Origin: Klebsiella aerogenes
GTDB lineage: Bacteria; Pseudomonadota; Gammaproteobacteria; Enterobacterales; Enterobacteriaceae
Assembly: GCA_029027985.1 (NCBI GenBank)
Contig: CP119076.1
Coordinates: forward strand, 3,098,422 to 3,162,421
Reading direction: 5' to 3'
DNA length: 64,000 bases
The notes below the pieces were generated by a model. It had not been told where the DNA came from and did no database searches. It saw only the letters and a list, made by a program, of their open reading frames with translations. Shown here piece by piece: positions 39,423-47,954 of this stretch. The position numbers were made by a program, and so were the translations under genes. Numbering within the stretch: the first letter of the stretch is position 1; each line of letters starts with the position of its first letter.

Positions 39423-40313
39423 ATGATGAATATTCGTTACGTGAGATACTTTCTTGCCGTCGCCGAGCATCGGGGTTTTACCCGCGCCGCCGAAGCCCTG
39501 CACATTTCACAGCCCGCGCTGTCGCAGCAAATCAGGATGTTAGAAGAGAGTCTGGATGCGCAACTTTTCGACCGTAGCGGCCGACATATCCATCTGACGG
39601 ATGCGGGAGAAGTGTTTTTGCAGTATGCGCGCCAGGCGTTTCAACTACTGGACGAGGGACAGCGAGCGATTCATGACGTTGAAGATCTCAGCAGAGGTTC
39701 TTTACGCATTGCGGTAACCCCAACGTTTATGTCCTATTTCGTCGTGCCGTTGGTCGCGGAATTTCATGCGCGTTATCCGCATATCACCCTGGATATCCAG
39801 GAGATCTCGCAGGAGAAGATGGAGGGGATGCTGCAGGAGAATGAGCTGGATATCGGTATCGCGTTTGCGACCGGTATCTCGCCCGATATTGTTTCAACCC
39901 CGCTGTTGCAAGAGGTTCTGGCGTTGGTTGTCGCGGAACATCACCCGCTCGCCCAACAGGCTTCGCTGACACTTAGTCAGTTACGCGACGAGGAGTTTAT
40001 TCTGCTCAACCATCATTTCGCCACCAGACTGCAGATTGACCACTGTTTTCATCAAGCGAACTTCCATCCGCAAGTGAAAATTGAAATGCACTCAATCAAC
40101 GCCATTCTCGACATCATCCGCCAGACTCAGCTGGTCACCGTGCTGCCGCTGAATGTCGCCGCACAGCATTCCGGCCTGACGGCGAAAATGGTCGCTGACG
40201 CCACGCTTGAGAGAACCGCGGTGTTGATGCAGCGAAAAGGGGCAAGGCAAAAAGCCGCTGCGCGGATTTTCGCCCGGATTGCCCATGAGGTGGCTGATAA
40301 GATAAAAAGTTAG
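39423..40313 (+). CDS. cynR: CynR, LysR-type activator of the cyn operon
   Basis: 296 residues; two tandem ATGs (39423 and 39426). [39 protein letters not shown]. The segment [20 protein letters not shown] with [18 protein letters not shown] closely follows E. coli CynR, which activates cynTSX in response to cyanate and represses itself. Divergent from cynT in the same arrangement. Its 3' end overlaps the opposing dehydrogenase gene by four bases. Confidence 0.93.
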   Translation: MMNIRYVRYFLAVAEHRGFTRAAEALHISQPALSQQIRMLEESLDAQLFDRSGRHIHLTDAGEVFLQYARQAFQLLDEGQRAIHDVEDLSRGSLRIAVTPTFMSYFVVPLVAEFHARYPHITLDIQEISQEKMEGMLQENELDIGIAFATGISPDIVSTPLLQEVLALVVAEHHPLAQQASLTLSQLRDEEFILLNHHFATRLQIDHCFHQANFHPQVKIEMHSINAILDIIRQTQLVTVLPLNVAAQHSGLTAKMVADATLERTAVLMQRKGARQKAAARIFARIAHEVADKIKS

Positions 40314-41182
40314 CCTTGAGCTGACGCGGCCAGCCAGTGATAAACGGCGGCCAGATCCTGCCCCGCATACCCCTCTTCGGCGGCGTCATCCCAGCAGTCG
40401 GCGATCTTGCTGAGGATCGGTAGGCTGGTCGCCTCCGCCGCATCGAGTGCCAGTTTGGCATCTTTCAGCGCATGACTAAGCTGCATCTGGGGCGTGAAAT
40501 CGTTTGCCGCGATCATCTCCAGCTTACCTTTGACATACGGCGCCGCCAGCGGTCCGCCATCCAGCGCTTGCCAGACGTCCTCAGGCGTAAAACCTAATTT
40601 TGCCGCCAGCAAGGCGCTTTCCGCGATACCTTCCATCATCGTAATCAGCCAGGCATTCAGGACGAGCTTCATTTTTTGGCTGCTGCCCGCCTCGCCAAAC
40701 CATTGCGTTCTGCGGGCAATCGCGGCAAAGACGTGCTCGGCAGCCGCCGCATGTTCGCGCGAGCCGCTGGCCAGTACCAGAATTTGCGCGTTCTCGGCCG
40801 GTTTTTTTGTCCCTGATACCGGGGCATCAAGGTAGGTTAATGAAGGACAAAACGATTCGAGCAGGCAGACGGCTTCCCGGGTTTCGTCGACGCCAATCGT
40901 GCCCATCTGGCAAAAAATAGCCCCTTCCCGGCACGCTGGGGCTATCTGCCGGATCAGGTTCAGCGTAGCCTCGCCGTCGGTCAGAACGGAAAGAATGACC
41001 TCTGCGGATTTTACCGCCTGCTGCGGCGTTTCATGCTGAATGAGCCCATCAGCAAGCAAATCATGCCCCCGCTCGGGAGAACGGTTCCAGCCATGAACGG
41101 TGAAACCACGCTTGAGCAGATTGCTGGCAAATGCGTGCCCCATGGCACCCAGTCCCAAAACGGCGACGGTCGGTAAATTCAT
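40310..41182 (-). CDS. NAD(P)-dependent beta-hydroxyacid dehydrogenase-like protein
   Basis: 290 residues. Rossmann dinucleotide motif [20 protein letters not shown] (about 6-25); substrate loop [12 protein letters not shown] (DxPVSGxxxxA type); catalytic Lys region [20 protein letters not shown]. This is the 3-hydroxyisobutyrate/tartronate semialdehyde/glyoxylate reductase family; the substrate cannot be decided. It converges on cynR with a four-base overlap, in the place where E. coli has cynX on the other side of the locus. Confidence 0.88.
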   Translation of the reverse strand: MNLPTVAVLGLGAMGHAFASNLLKRGFTVHGWNRSPERGHDLLADGLIQHETPQQAVKSAEVILSVLTDGEATLNLIRQIAPACREGAIFCQMGTIGVDETREAVCLLESFCPSLTYLDAPVSGTKKPAENAQILVLASGSREHAAAAEHVFAAIARRTQWFGEAGSSQKMKLVLNAWLITMMEGIAESALLAAKLGFTPEDVWQALDGGPLAAPYVKGKLEMIAANDFTPQMQLSHALKDAKLALDAAEATSLPILSKIADCWDDAAEEGYAGQDLAAVYHWLAASAQG

Positions 41183-41454
41183 TACATTTTCTCCTGCTTA
41201 AAAATCGCTATCACACTGCCTGTTTTCGGGCTGCATTCTGAATATCGCTGCGCCATCTATTTAGCAAAATACCATGATAAAGAAGTCTAAAAACAGGCGG
41301 TATGGCGATTTCTGCAAAACAGATTTCCGTACATTGGCATACCGTGTTTGTTAACAATATGTATAATTTTACCTGCTGACTGATATTCATTATTTCTGCT
41401 TTATGGGCAGCATTATTTTCACCCTACCTTATTCCCCCTGACAAGGAATTGACA

Positions 41455-41892
41455 ATGAGCGACCTCTCTCATGACCGACGTAATAGCCTTGCGACGGTTA
41501 TTTATAATCTCCTGAATCCAATACCCTATGGTTTTTTTATTGCGGGTTGGATCTTCGATATTATTTATCTCTACAGTACCAACGTCATGTGGGGGAAAAG
41601 CGCCAGCTGGCTTATTGCCCTCGGTCTGATTTTCGCCATCATTCCGCGACTGATTAACCTGGCGCAGGTCTGGTTTTTCGCCCCACGACTCCCGGCGGCG
41701 AAAATTGATTTCTGGCTGAACGTCATCGCTATTATTTCGGCGATCGTGAACTGTTTTGTCCACAGTCGCGATGCCTACGCCATTGCGCCGCAGAACGTTA
41801 TCTATTCGTCTATTACCGTTATCTGTCTACTGCTTGCCAATATTATCAGCACTTCCTGCCAGACAAATAATAAGGGGGTTCGCCATGAATAA
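41455..41892 (+). CDS. DUF2231-like inner-membrane protein
   Basis: 145 residues from the ATG at 41455 (AAGGA eight bases ahead). Four hydrophobic segments: about 17-37 (PIPYGFFIAGWIFDIIYL), 47-66, 86-102 (FWLNVIAIISAIVN) and 113-130. Cytochrome-b-like DUF2231 membrane proteins often accompany PQQ/sorbosone-type dehydrogenases. Its stop lies eight bases inside the next gene, so the two are translated together and probably work as a membrane oxidase pair. Confidence 0.7.
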   Translation: MSDLSHDRRNSLATVIYNLLNPIPYGFFIAGWIFDIIYLYSTNVMWGKSASWLIALGLIFAIIPRLINLAQVWFFAPRLPAAKIDFWLNVIAIISAIVNCFVHSRDAYAIAPQNVIYSSITVICLLLANIISTSCQTNNKGVRHE

Positions 41893-43189
41893 AATACTGC
41901 TTCCCCTGCCGGTCGTGCTCGCCATGACGCTGATCCTGGCGGGATGTGATGAAAAAGCGAAACTCACCCCCGATCAACAGATTGGGCCGGACCCTGTGAT
42001 GCCGAAGGCGCAGGACTTCCTGATGCCGCCAATGCAGGTTCCTTCCGGCGTTGGCTGGCAAGCCGGCGCGCAGCCTGAAGTCGCACAGGGTCTGAAGATC
42101 GAAAAAATGGCCGATGGATTCCTGCATCCGCGCATGGTTTACGTCCTGCCAAATGATGATGTGCTGGTGGTTGAAAGCAACGGCCCTGGCGAGGAACCGC
42201 TAACCACGCCAAAACAACTGATTGCCGGGATGGTAAAAAACCAATCAGGTAAAGGCGGTAAAGGCGGCAACCGCATTACGCTGTTACGCAAGGGCGAGAA
42301 CGGCTGGGAAAAACATATTTTCCTCGAGCATCTGCACTCCCCATTCGGCGTCCAGCTGATTGGCGATAACCTGTATGTCGCCAACACGGGCAACATCATG
42401 CGGTACCACTACCAGCCAGGCGCGACGCACATCAGCGATGCAGGGAGCGAGTTGGCTGACCTGCCTAACACCGTTAACCACCACTGGACGAAAGCGCTGC
42501 TGGCGAGCCCTGATGGTAAGAAGCTATATGTCGGGGTTGGCTCCAACAGCAATATCACCGAGAACGGCCTGGACATTGAGTACCGCCGGGCCAATATTCT
42601 TGAAGTCGATACGGCAACAGGAGCCAGCCGTATCTTTGCCAGCGGTATCAGAAACCCAACAGGGCTCGGCTGGGAACCGCAAACGGGTAAACTCTGGGCC
42701 ATCGCCAATGAACGCGATGAGATAGGCGCCGATTTGGTGCCTGATTATCTGACCTCGGTCCAGGACGGCGGTTTTTACGGCTGGCCGTGGAGCTACTTCG
42801 GCCAGCACGTTGACCGCCGCGTACAGCCTCCTCGTCCGGATATGGTCGCCAAAGCCATCAAGCCGGATTACGCCCTGAGTTCCCACGTTGCGCCACTGGG
42901 GATGCTGTTTTATCGCGGCCAAATGTTGCCGCAAAAATATCAGGGCGGCGTCTTTATCAGCGAACATGGCAGTTGGGACCGCTCGCCGTTGAATGGCTAT
43001 AGAGTCAGTTTCGTCGCTTTCAAAGACGGTAAACCGGTCGGTAAGCCTGAAAGCGTCGTCAGCGGTTTTGTTTCCCGGGATGAGAAAGAACTCTATGGGG
43101 CGCCGGTCGGACTCGCTCAGGATAATCAAGGTGCGCTAATTGTTGCCGATGATGTCGGTAATACCGTCTGGCGCGTCAGCGTGAAATAG
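41885..43189 (+). CDS. sorbosone/PQQ-type sugar dehydrogenase lipoprotein
   Basis: 434 residues from the ATG at 41885. The lipobox LILAGC (about 15-20) gives a lipid-anchored periplasmic protein. The rest is a six-bladed beta-propeller typical of L-sorbosone dehydrogenases: HPRMVYVLPNDDVLVVES, HLHSPFGVQLIGDNLYVANT, ASGIRNPTGLGWEPQTGKLW, GFYGWPWSYFGQHVD and FISEHGSWDRSPLNGYRV. PQQ would be the cofactor by family. Coupled to the membrane gene before it; a terminator follows. The electron acceptor is unknown. Confidence 0.88.
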   Translation: MNKILLPLPVVLAMTLILAGCDEKAKLTPDQQIGPDPVMPKAQDFLMPPMQVPSGVGWQAGAQPEVAQGLKIEKMADGFLHPRMVYVLPNDDVLVVESNGPGEEPLTTPKQLIAGMVKNQSGKGGKGGNRITLLRKGENGWEKHIFLEHLHSPFGVQLIGDNLYVANTGNIMRYHYQPGATHISDAGSELADLPNTVNHHWTKALLASPDGKKLYVGVGSNSNITENGLDIEYRRANILEVDTATGASRIFASGIRNPTGLGWEPQTGKLWAIANERDEIGADLVPDYLTSVQDGGFYGWPWSYFGQHVDRRVQPPRPDMVAKAIKPDYALSSHVAPLGMLFYRGQMLPQKYQGGVFISEHGSWDRSPLNGYRVSFVAFKDGKPVGKPESVVSGFVSRDEKELYGAPVGLAQDNQGALIVADDVGNTVWRVSVK

Positions 43190-43210
43190 AACATCACGAT
43201 TTACAATTCG

Positions 43211-43240
43211 GCTTCCCGCAGTCAGGGAAGCCCTTTTTAT
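43211..43240 (+). terminator. rho-independent terminator
   Basis: GGCTTCCC-GCAGTCA-GGGAAGCC then CTTTTT, 22 bp after the dehydrogenase stop. Textbook intrinsic terminator. Confidence 0.9.
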
Positions 43241-43385
43241 GCCCCCAATATCAGTAGCCATAAATATTGCAGGGAATTATTGAGAGAGCAAAGTGATAAG
43301 CTGTAAAATCAGGACCGCGATGGTAGATGGCTATATCAGAATGGGTTACTGAGGAACATTCATCATTAATGAGACGTAAAATGAG

Positions 43386-44330
43386 ATGAACCATTTATCT
43401 GCAATCAGGACCTTCGTCAGCGCGGCCGACCATAAAAGTTTCAGCGCCGCGGCAAAAGCATTGAATATCGAAGTATCAACCGCGTCTCGTCATATTTCCG
43501 AACTGGAAGAGTATTTACAGGTCACGCTGTTTAACCGCTCTACCCGCGGATTAGCATTAACGGAAACCGGGGAATTTTTTTACTCCCATGCTCAGCAGTT
43601 GTTATTACAATGGGAGGAGACGCGCCAGTTAACGTCTGCGCTGGATAAACACCCTTCCGGCCTTCTACGGATCAGCGTCCCCAGCACCTTTGGCCGTTTA
43701 CACGTCATGCCTTTTGTCGATGAATTTCTCCGCTTACATCCCAATATTTCTCTGGATATCAGTTTTAATGACGAAATTCAGGACTTGATCGAGGCGCGTA
43801 TCGACCTGAGTATTCGCATCGGCATCTTGCCTGACTCATCGATTCATGCCCGTAAGTTAGCTTCGCAAACGCGCTCGGCATGGGCCAGCCCGCAGTGGAT
43901 TGCGAAAAATCGCCCTTCCGCGACGCCGGGAGCCACTCGCGAGGACCAGCAGATGAATATTGTGATGTTTTCCCGTCTGCATGGCGCTGGCTGGTATACC
44001 CGTAAAGTGGGTTCAGAAGATGAATGGCAGCGGATACCGATTCATTATCGGCTCAGCGTCAGCGATAGCGCCGCGATGCTTTATGCCTGCGTCAATCATA
44101 CCGGGATTGCGATTTTACCTAACTGGCTCTCGCGTCAGGCAGAAGAACAAGGGCAAATTCAACGCGTCTTCCCGGACTGGGAATTCAGCATGTTCCCCAG
44201 TGAAACCGCCATCTGGATGCTCTACCCGAAAAAACGGATATTGCCGCATAAGGTCAGAACGTTTATCGACTTTATGATAGAAAAAGTGGGAACGCCGCCG
44301 TACTGGGAGACGGACATTCATCATGGATGA
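43386..44330 (+). CDS. LysR-family transcriptional regulator
   Basis: 314 residues. HTH in AIRTFVSAADHKSFSAAAKA and LNIEVSTASRHISELEEYLQ; effector domain with LLRISVPSTFGRLHVMPFVD and a C-terminal GIAILPNWLSRQAEEQG. It belongs to the one-component group with a shortened wing (RSTRGLALTETG). No divergent partner; the next gene downstream in the same direction is the Tat-type M20 hydrolase 319 bp away, a possible target. Confidence 0.88.
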   Translation: MNHLSAIRTFVSAADHKSFSAAAKALNIEVSTASRHISELEEYLQVTLFNRSTRGLALTETGEFFYSHAQQLLLQWEETRQLTSALDKHPSGLLRISVPSTFGRLHVMPFVDEFLRLHPNISLDISFNDEIQDLIEARIDLSIRIGILPDSSIHARKLASQTRSAWASPQWIAKNRPSATPGATREDQQMNIVMFSRLHGAGWYTRKVGSEDEWQRIPIHYRLSVSDSAAMLYACVNHTGIAILPNWLSRQAEEQGQIQRVFPDWEFSMFPSETAIWMLYPKKRILPHKVRTFIDFMIEKVGTPPYWETDIHHG

Positions 44331-44649
44331 GATGCAGGGGGGTAGCCTGCATCCGGCGCCCCTTTCTGCCCGCTGAGACATGCGGCTCACGTTCACTCGG
44401 GTAGATATTTAGCCATTAGAGGCTAAACTAAAAACAGCCTTTGAATTGTACGCTAATTATTTGAAAGCCAGAGATCCGCTGAATAATTTAATTCGAGTTT
44501 TCGAATATCGGGCAATGATGTTTTTTCTTCAGAGCGATCGCAATAAAAATTGTGAGGCTCATTAACGTCTCTGGAAAACAAACTCTGGCCCGTGCAATGT
44601 TTACAGAAAAGTGAGATGGGTAAGACGATGACTTGACGCCGGAGGATAC
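44331..44649. other. 319-bp intergenic region before the M20 hydrolase
   Basis: AT-rich with no supportable gene; a 76-codon minus frame here has no family features. It should hold the promoter of the M20 hydrolase, which starts at the far end behind a strong GGAGG. Confidence 0.5.
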
Positions 44650-46236
44650 ATGAAATCGTTTCTCTTATCAGACAATATGCCAAACTATGCGCGACGTGGA
44701 TTTATCAAGCAGTCAATTGCCGCAGCCTTAATCTTGAAAGGCGGGACCTTAGTGAAAGCGCATGCCGCTGAAGTAAAACCGCATCCCGCCCCCGAAACAC
44801 AAAAATTCATTGATGCCGTTGATAATATTAACGCACTGATATTAAAAATTTCACATGACGTGTGGAATAACCCAGAACTCTCACTCCATGAAGAAATTTC
44901 CAGTAAAATCCATAAAGAGGCATTGGAAAAAGAGGGATTTACTATTATAAGCTCTGGTACTTCAGGGATCCCAACGGCGTTTGTTGCAGAATGGAATCAA
45001 GGTAGCGGAGGACCCAAAATAGGTTACATGCCTGAATATGACGCGCTACCAGGTTTAAAAAACGCAGCAGAACCCCAAAGAGACAGTGATAGAACGGCAA
45101 ACCAGCTTCCCGGGCACGGCTGTGGTCATAATATGCTTGGCGCCGCCTGTTCCGGCGCAGCAATCGCACTTAAAAATATAATGAAAGATAATAATTTACC
45201 TGGAACGATACGTGTATATGGATGCGCCGCGGAGGAAACCGAAGGCGCCAAAGTATATATGGCGCGTGATGGTTTATTTAATGATCTGGATGCCTGCCTT
45301 GCATGGCACCCGGCTCCTATGACTGGCACCGGGTTATTAAGAACCTCTGCCATCAACATGTTCAGAGTTAAATTCCATGGCCAGACGGCTCATGCCGGCG
45401 TGGCTCCATGGGAAGGTCGGAGCGCTTTAAAAGGCGCTGAACTTTTTGGCATCGGCATTCAGTTTATGCGTGAACAAATGACGCCAACCACCCGGCTGCA
45501 TTATGTATATTCCAGTGCAGGGGAAACGCCTAATGTGATACCTGATTATGCTGAAGTCATTTTAATGGTACGTGGCGTCAGCAGAGATGAAGTCGAAACG
45601 GTTTCGAAATGGGTTATTGATACGGCTAAAGGCGCAGCCTTGCAGACGCAAACAAAGGAAGAAGTCGATCTTTTCTTTGGTCTGCATGATTTACTCCCTA
45701 ATGACTCCCTGGCCACTCGTATTTTGCAGCATATCTCAGCAATCCCGCTTGTATGGTCAGAAGAAGAACAAGGATTTGCAAAAAAATGTCAGGCGGCAAT
45801 GGGGGTCCCCGAGGCTGGATTAATGACGGCGCCCATCCCCCTGCTTCCTGAGATAACAACGGGCGGCGCCACCGATGTTGGTGATGTCAGTTATAACTGC
45901 CCTGTCGGGTTATTCGCATGGACCACCATGCCAGCCGGTATTGGCTTACATACCTGGCCAGTGACGGCATGCGCAGGTATGTCAATTGGCGATAAAGGGA
46001 CGCTCAATGCAGCCAAAGTACTGACCGGTATTGGCTATGATATTGTCACCAACTCAGATTTCAGAACACAAATCAGAAAAGACTTTGAAAACAGAAAAGG
46101 TCATTACAAATATGAGTCGCCTCTCCCGGCGGGCAAAAAACACCCCGAATCCGTCCCGGCGCATCTTCTTTTGCGTGATGGTACGGGAGAACTCACCGAT
46201 GAATTTTACCTGACGCTTCCTGCTGCGAAAGTTTAA
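44650..46236 (+). CDS. Tat-exported M20-family amidohydrolase (AbgB-like)
   Basis: 528 residues from the ATG at 44650 with a strong GGAGG four bases away. The N-terminus has twin arginines (ARRGFIKQSIAAALIL) and a hydrophobic stretch up to AHA (about 38), a Tat signal. The catalytic part is M20D: GYMPEYDALPG, PGHGCGHNMLGAACSGAAIA (metal His/Cys), YGCAAEETEGAKVYMA (Glu-Glu), HPAP (His), and TAHAGVAPWEGRSALKG (dimerisation lid). AbgB in E. coli splits p-aminobenzoyl-glutamate in the cytosol; a periplasmic Tat-borne version is unusual. The substrate (N-acyl amino acid or peptide) is unknown. Confidence 0.85.
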   Translation: MKSFLLSDNMPNYARRGFIKQSIAAALILKGGTLVKAHAAEVKPHPAPETQKFIDAVDNINALILKISHDVWNNPELSLHEEISSKIHKEALEKEGFTIISSGTSGIPTAFVAEWNQGSGGPKIGYMPEYDALPGLKNAAEPQRDSDRTANQLPGHGCGHNMLGAACSGAAIALKNIMKDNNLPGTIRVYGCAAEETEGAKVYMARDGLFNDLDACLAWHPAPMTGTGLLRTSAINMFRVKFHGQTAHAGVAPWEGRSALKGAELFGIGIQFMREQMTPTTRLHYVYSSAGETPNVIPDYAEVILMVRGVSRDEVETVSKWVIDTAKGAALQTQTKEEVDLFFGLHDLLPNDSLATRILQHISAIPLVWSEEEQGFAKKCQAAMGVPEAGLMTAPIPLLPEITTGGATDVGDVSYNCPVGLFAWTTMPAGIGLHTWPVTACAGMSIGDKGTLNAAKVLTGIGYDIVTNSDFRTQIRKDFENRKGHYKYESPLPAGKKHPESVPAHLLLRDGTGELTDEFYLTLPAAKV

Positions 46237-46300
46237 ATGGTTATTGGATGAATATCTTTTCCACTTTATATCACGGCGTCGACATTGAGAGTGCGGAGTA

Positions 46301-46795
46301 ATGATTAAAATGAAAAGTTTCATACTTATCATGCTACTACTATCTGGAAGTGGAGTCTATGCTGCAGATAATCTCCTTTCTGCAGCATATACTATAAAGT
46401 CGGATACGCAGGTTTTGCTCCCGAATGGTGATGTTCAAGCATTTGGCGACGTCCTTATTACCAGTGGTGAGATGGCGATTCAGGCCGAAGAGGCGGTTTT
46501 CCACCGGAATGACCCGGCCAACTTATTTATTACCGCAAGTGGTGATCCCATCAAATACAAAGGGGTGCTGGAAGATGGTCGCCCCTTTACCGGGCATTCA
46601 TTAAAACTTAAGTATGTTATCAAAAGTGGCGACGTAAATTTAATTAACAAGGCATTTATAAAATTACAAAACAGCTCATTATCTGCCTCAGTGATAACAT
46701 ACAATATTAAAACAAAAGAGATGGAAGCGTTAAGTTCTGATAGTAGAATAGTCGCAGCAACGCTGTATCCTTCAGAATTGTCGGCGAAAAAATGA
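46301..46795 (+). CDS. LptA-like periplasmic protein (OstA family)
   Basis: 164 residues; a second ATG at 46310 is an alternative start with better spacing from GGAG. Signal peptide SFILIMLLLSGSGVYAA (cleavage near 22), then the beta-jellyroll pattern of LptA: VLLPNGDVQAFGDVLITSGE, AIQAEEAVFH, GVLEDGRPFTGHSLKLKYVI, INKAFIKLQNSSLSASVITY. The family carries LPS across the periplasm. The housekeeping lptA is elsewhere in enterobacteria, so this is a paralogue, shorter and next to unrelated envelope genes. The ligand is unknown. Confidence 0.75.
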   Translation: MIKMKSFILIMLLLSGSGVYAADNLLSAAYTIKSDTQVLLPNGDVQAFGDVLITSGEMAIQAEEAVFHRNDPANLFITASGDPIKYKGVLEDGRPFTGHSLKLKYVIKSGDVNLINKAFIKLQNSSLSASVITYNIKTKEMEALSSDSRIVAATLYPSELSAKK

Positions 46796-46874
46796 ATGTT
46801 GACATTCCCTGTTAAATTCACCTTTTTTTGAAATGGCAATGCTGACAAAAAAATGACTCGCGGAGAGACTGATC

Positions 46875-47255
46875 ATGAGAAAAGTACTGTACCTGGTGGT
46901 TTTGTTTTTAATCATCATCGCCGCCACTATTTTCAGCACAAAAATAGCAAATCCGACATCGGGGCAAGCAATATCATTCGTTAAAAAAAGAATCTTAAAT
47001 GACATGGGAAATTCAGATAGTTTAACCTTTGAGGAGGTTAAATTTCATCCTGACACCTCCCCTCAGGGTGATAGTATTAGCGGTGTGGTATGCGGATATA
47101 TTACCGATAATAACTTAAATATGATTAAAAAGAGATTTGTTTCGGACATCGTTGTCTCAAACAGCGGGAGAAGCGCCCGGATGGCATCGCCAGTAATTGA
47201 AAGTAAAGAGAATTCAAACGATATGGATGCGCTTTGGGCTAATAAATGCAAATAA
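46875..47255 (+). CDS. uncharacterised signal-anchored protein
   Basis: 126 residues behind GGAGAG. One N-terminal hydrophobic stretch (LYLVVLFLIIIAATIFST, about 5-22) acts as a signal or anchor; the rest is soluble, with two cysteines (VVCGYI and ANKCK) that could form a disulfide. No family recognised. Same strand as the LptA-like gene, 79 bp downstream, so possibly co-transcribed. Confidence 0.6.
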   Translation: MRKVLYLVVLFLIIIAATIFSTKIANPTSGQAISFVKKRILNDMGNSDSLTFEEVKFHPDTSPQGDSISGVVCGYITDNNLNMIKKRFVSDIVVSNSGRSARMASPVIESKENSNDMDALWANKCK

Positions 47256-47353
47256 CAAAATGCCAATGCGAAATGACATCGCGGTCATCATTGCCGCGCG
47301 ACGCGACGGATCGCCCCCGCTTAGCTCGCGTCAGAAATATCGTTATGGTTATT

Positions 47354-47737
47354 TTAAGGTATTGTCGAACGGCAATAGCGAATTGTTTTATTCCAACCAT
47401 CAATTAACAGATCTTCTCTATTATCAAACTGCATCCTTAAGAAAGTCTTTTCATTATCACCATTGAGCGTGATAAGAATAGAACCATCCAATCCTCTTTT
47501 GGTGAAATAAGCACGTCTCTGTTCTGGCGAATGGTAAGCATCCTGGGTAATGAAGCCATTTATTTTCGCGCCTATTTTCAAACAACGTGCCACCGTATCC
47601 GGGCTGGAATAGAAAGTGATATTCATGGTATTTGAATTCGCGACATTGTGCATGACCAGATTACAGCCAGAGATGAGCATGAGTATAAAGCATGAAGTGA
47701 ATCTAATAATGGTTATACTTTTTAATCTCAGCATCAT
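47354..47737 (-). CDS. small lipoprotein of unknown function
   Basis: 127 residues. A hydrophobic leader ends in the lipobox LISGC (about 21-25), so it should be diacylated and outer-membrane bound (residue +2 is Asn, not Asp). The mature part has ITFYSSPDTVARCLKIGAKI and FLRMQFDNREDLLIDGW. Family not recognised. Converges on the small secreted gene to its left. Confidence 0.65.
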   Translation of the reverse strand: MMLRLKSITIIRFTSCFILMLISGCNLVMHNVANSNTMNITFYSSPDTVARCLKIGAKINGFITQDAYHSPEQRRAYFTKRGLDGSILITLNGDNEKTFLRMQFDNREDLLIDGWNKTIRYCRSTIP

Positions 47738-47954
47738 ACCCCCTGACCACTATCGCCCTATAACTATAGCATGTTATTGTTTATTACCTGGTCTATTTTC
47801 AAAATCTTTGGGTTACAACTAAATGCGGCATTAATGCTTTAGATACAAAGGAGTATATTGCATAAAGCTGTTTTTCAGGCGGCTTAACTCCAGCGCCTTC
47901 GGGCGAGAATCCCCCCCTCACCCGGCCCGTGCCATTATGTATCATCAACCTCTC

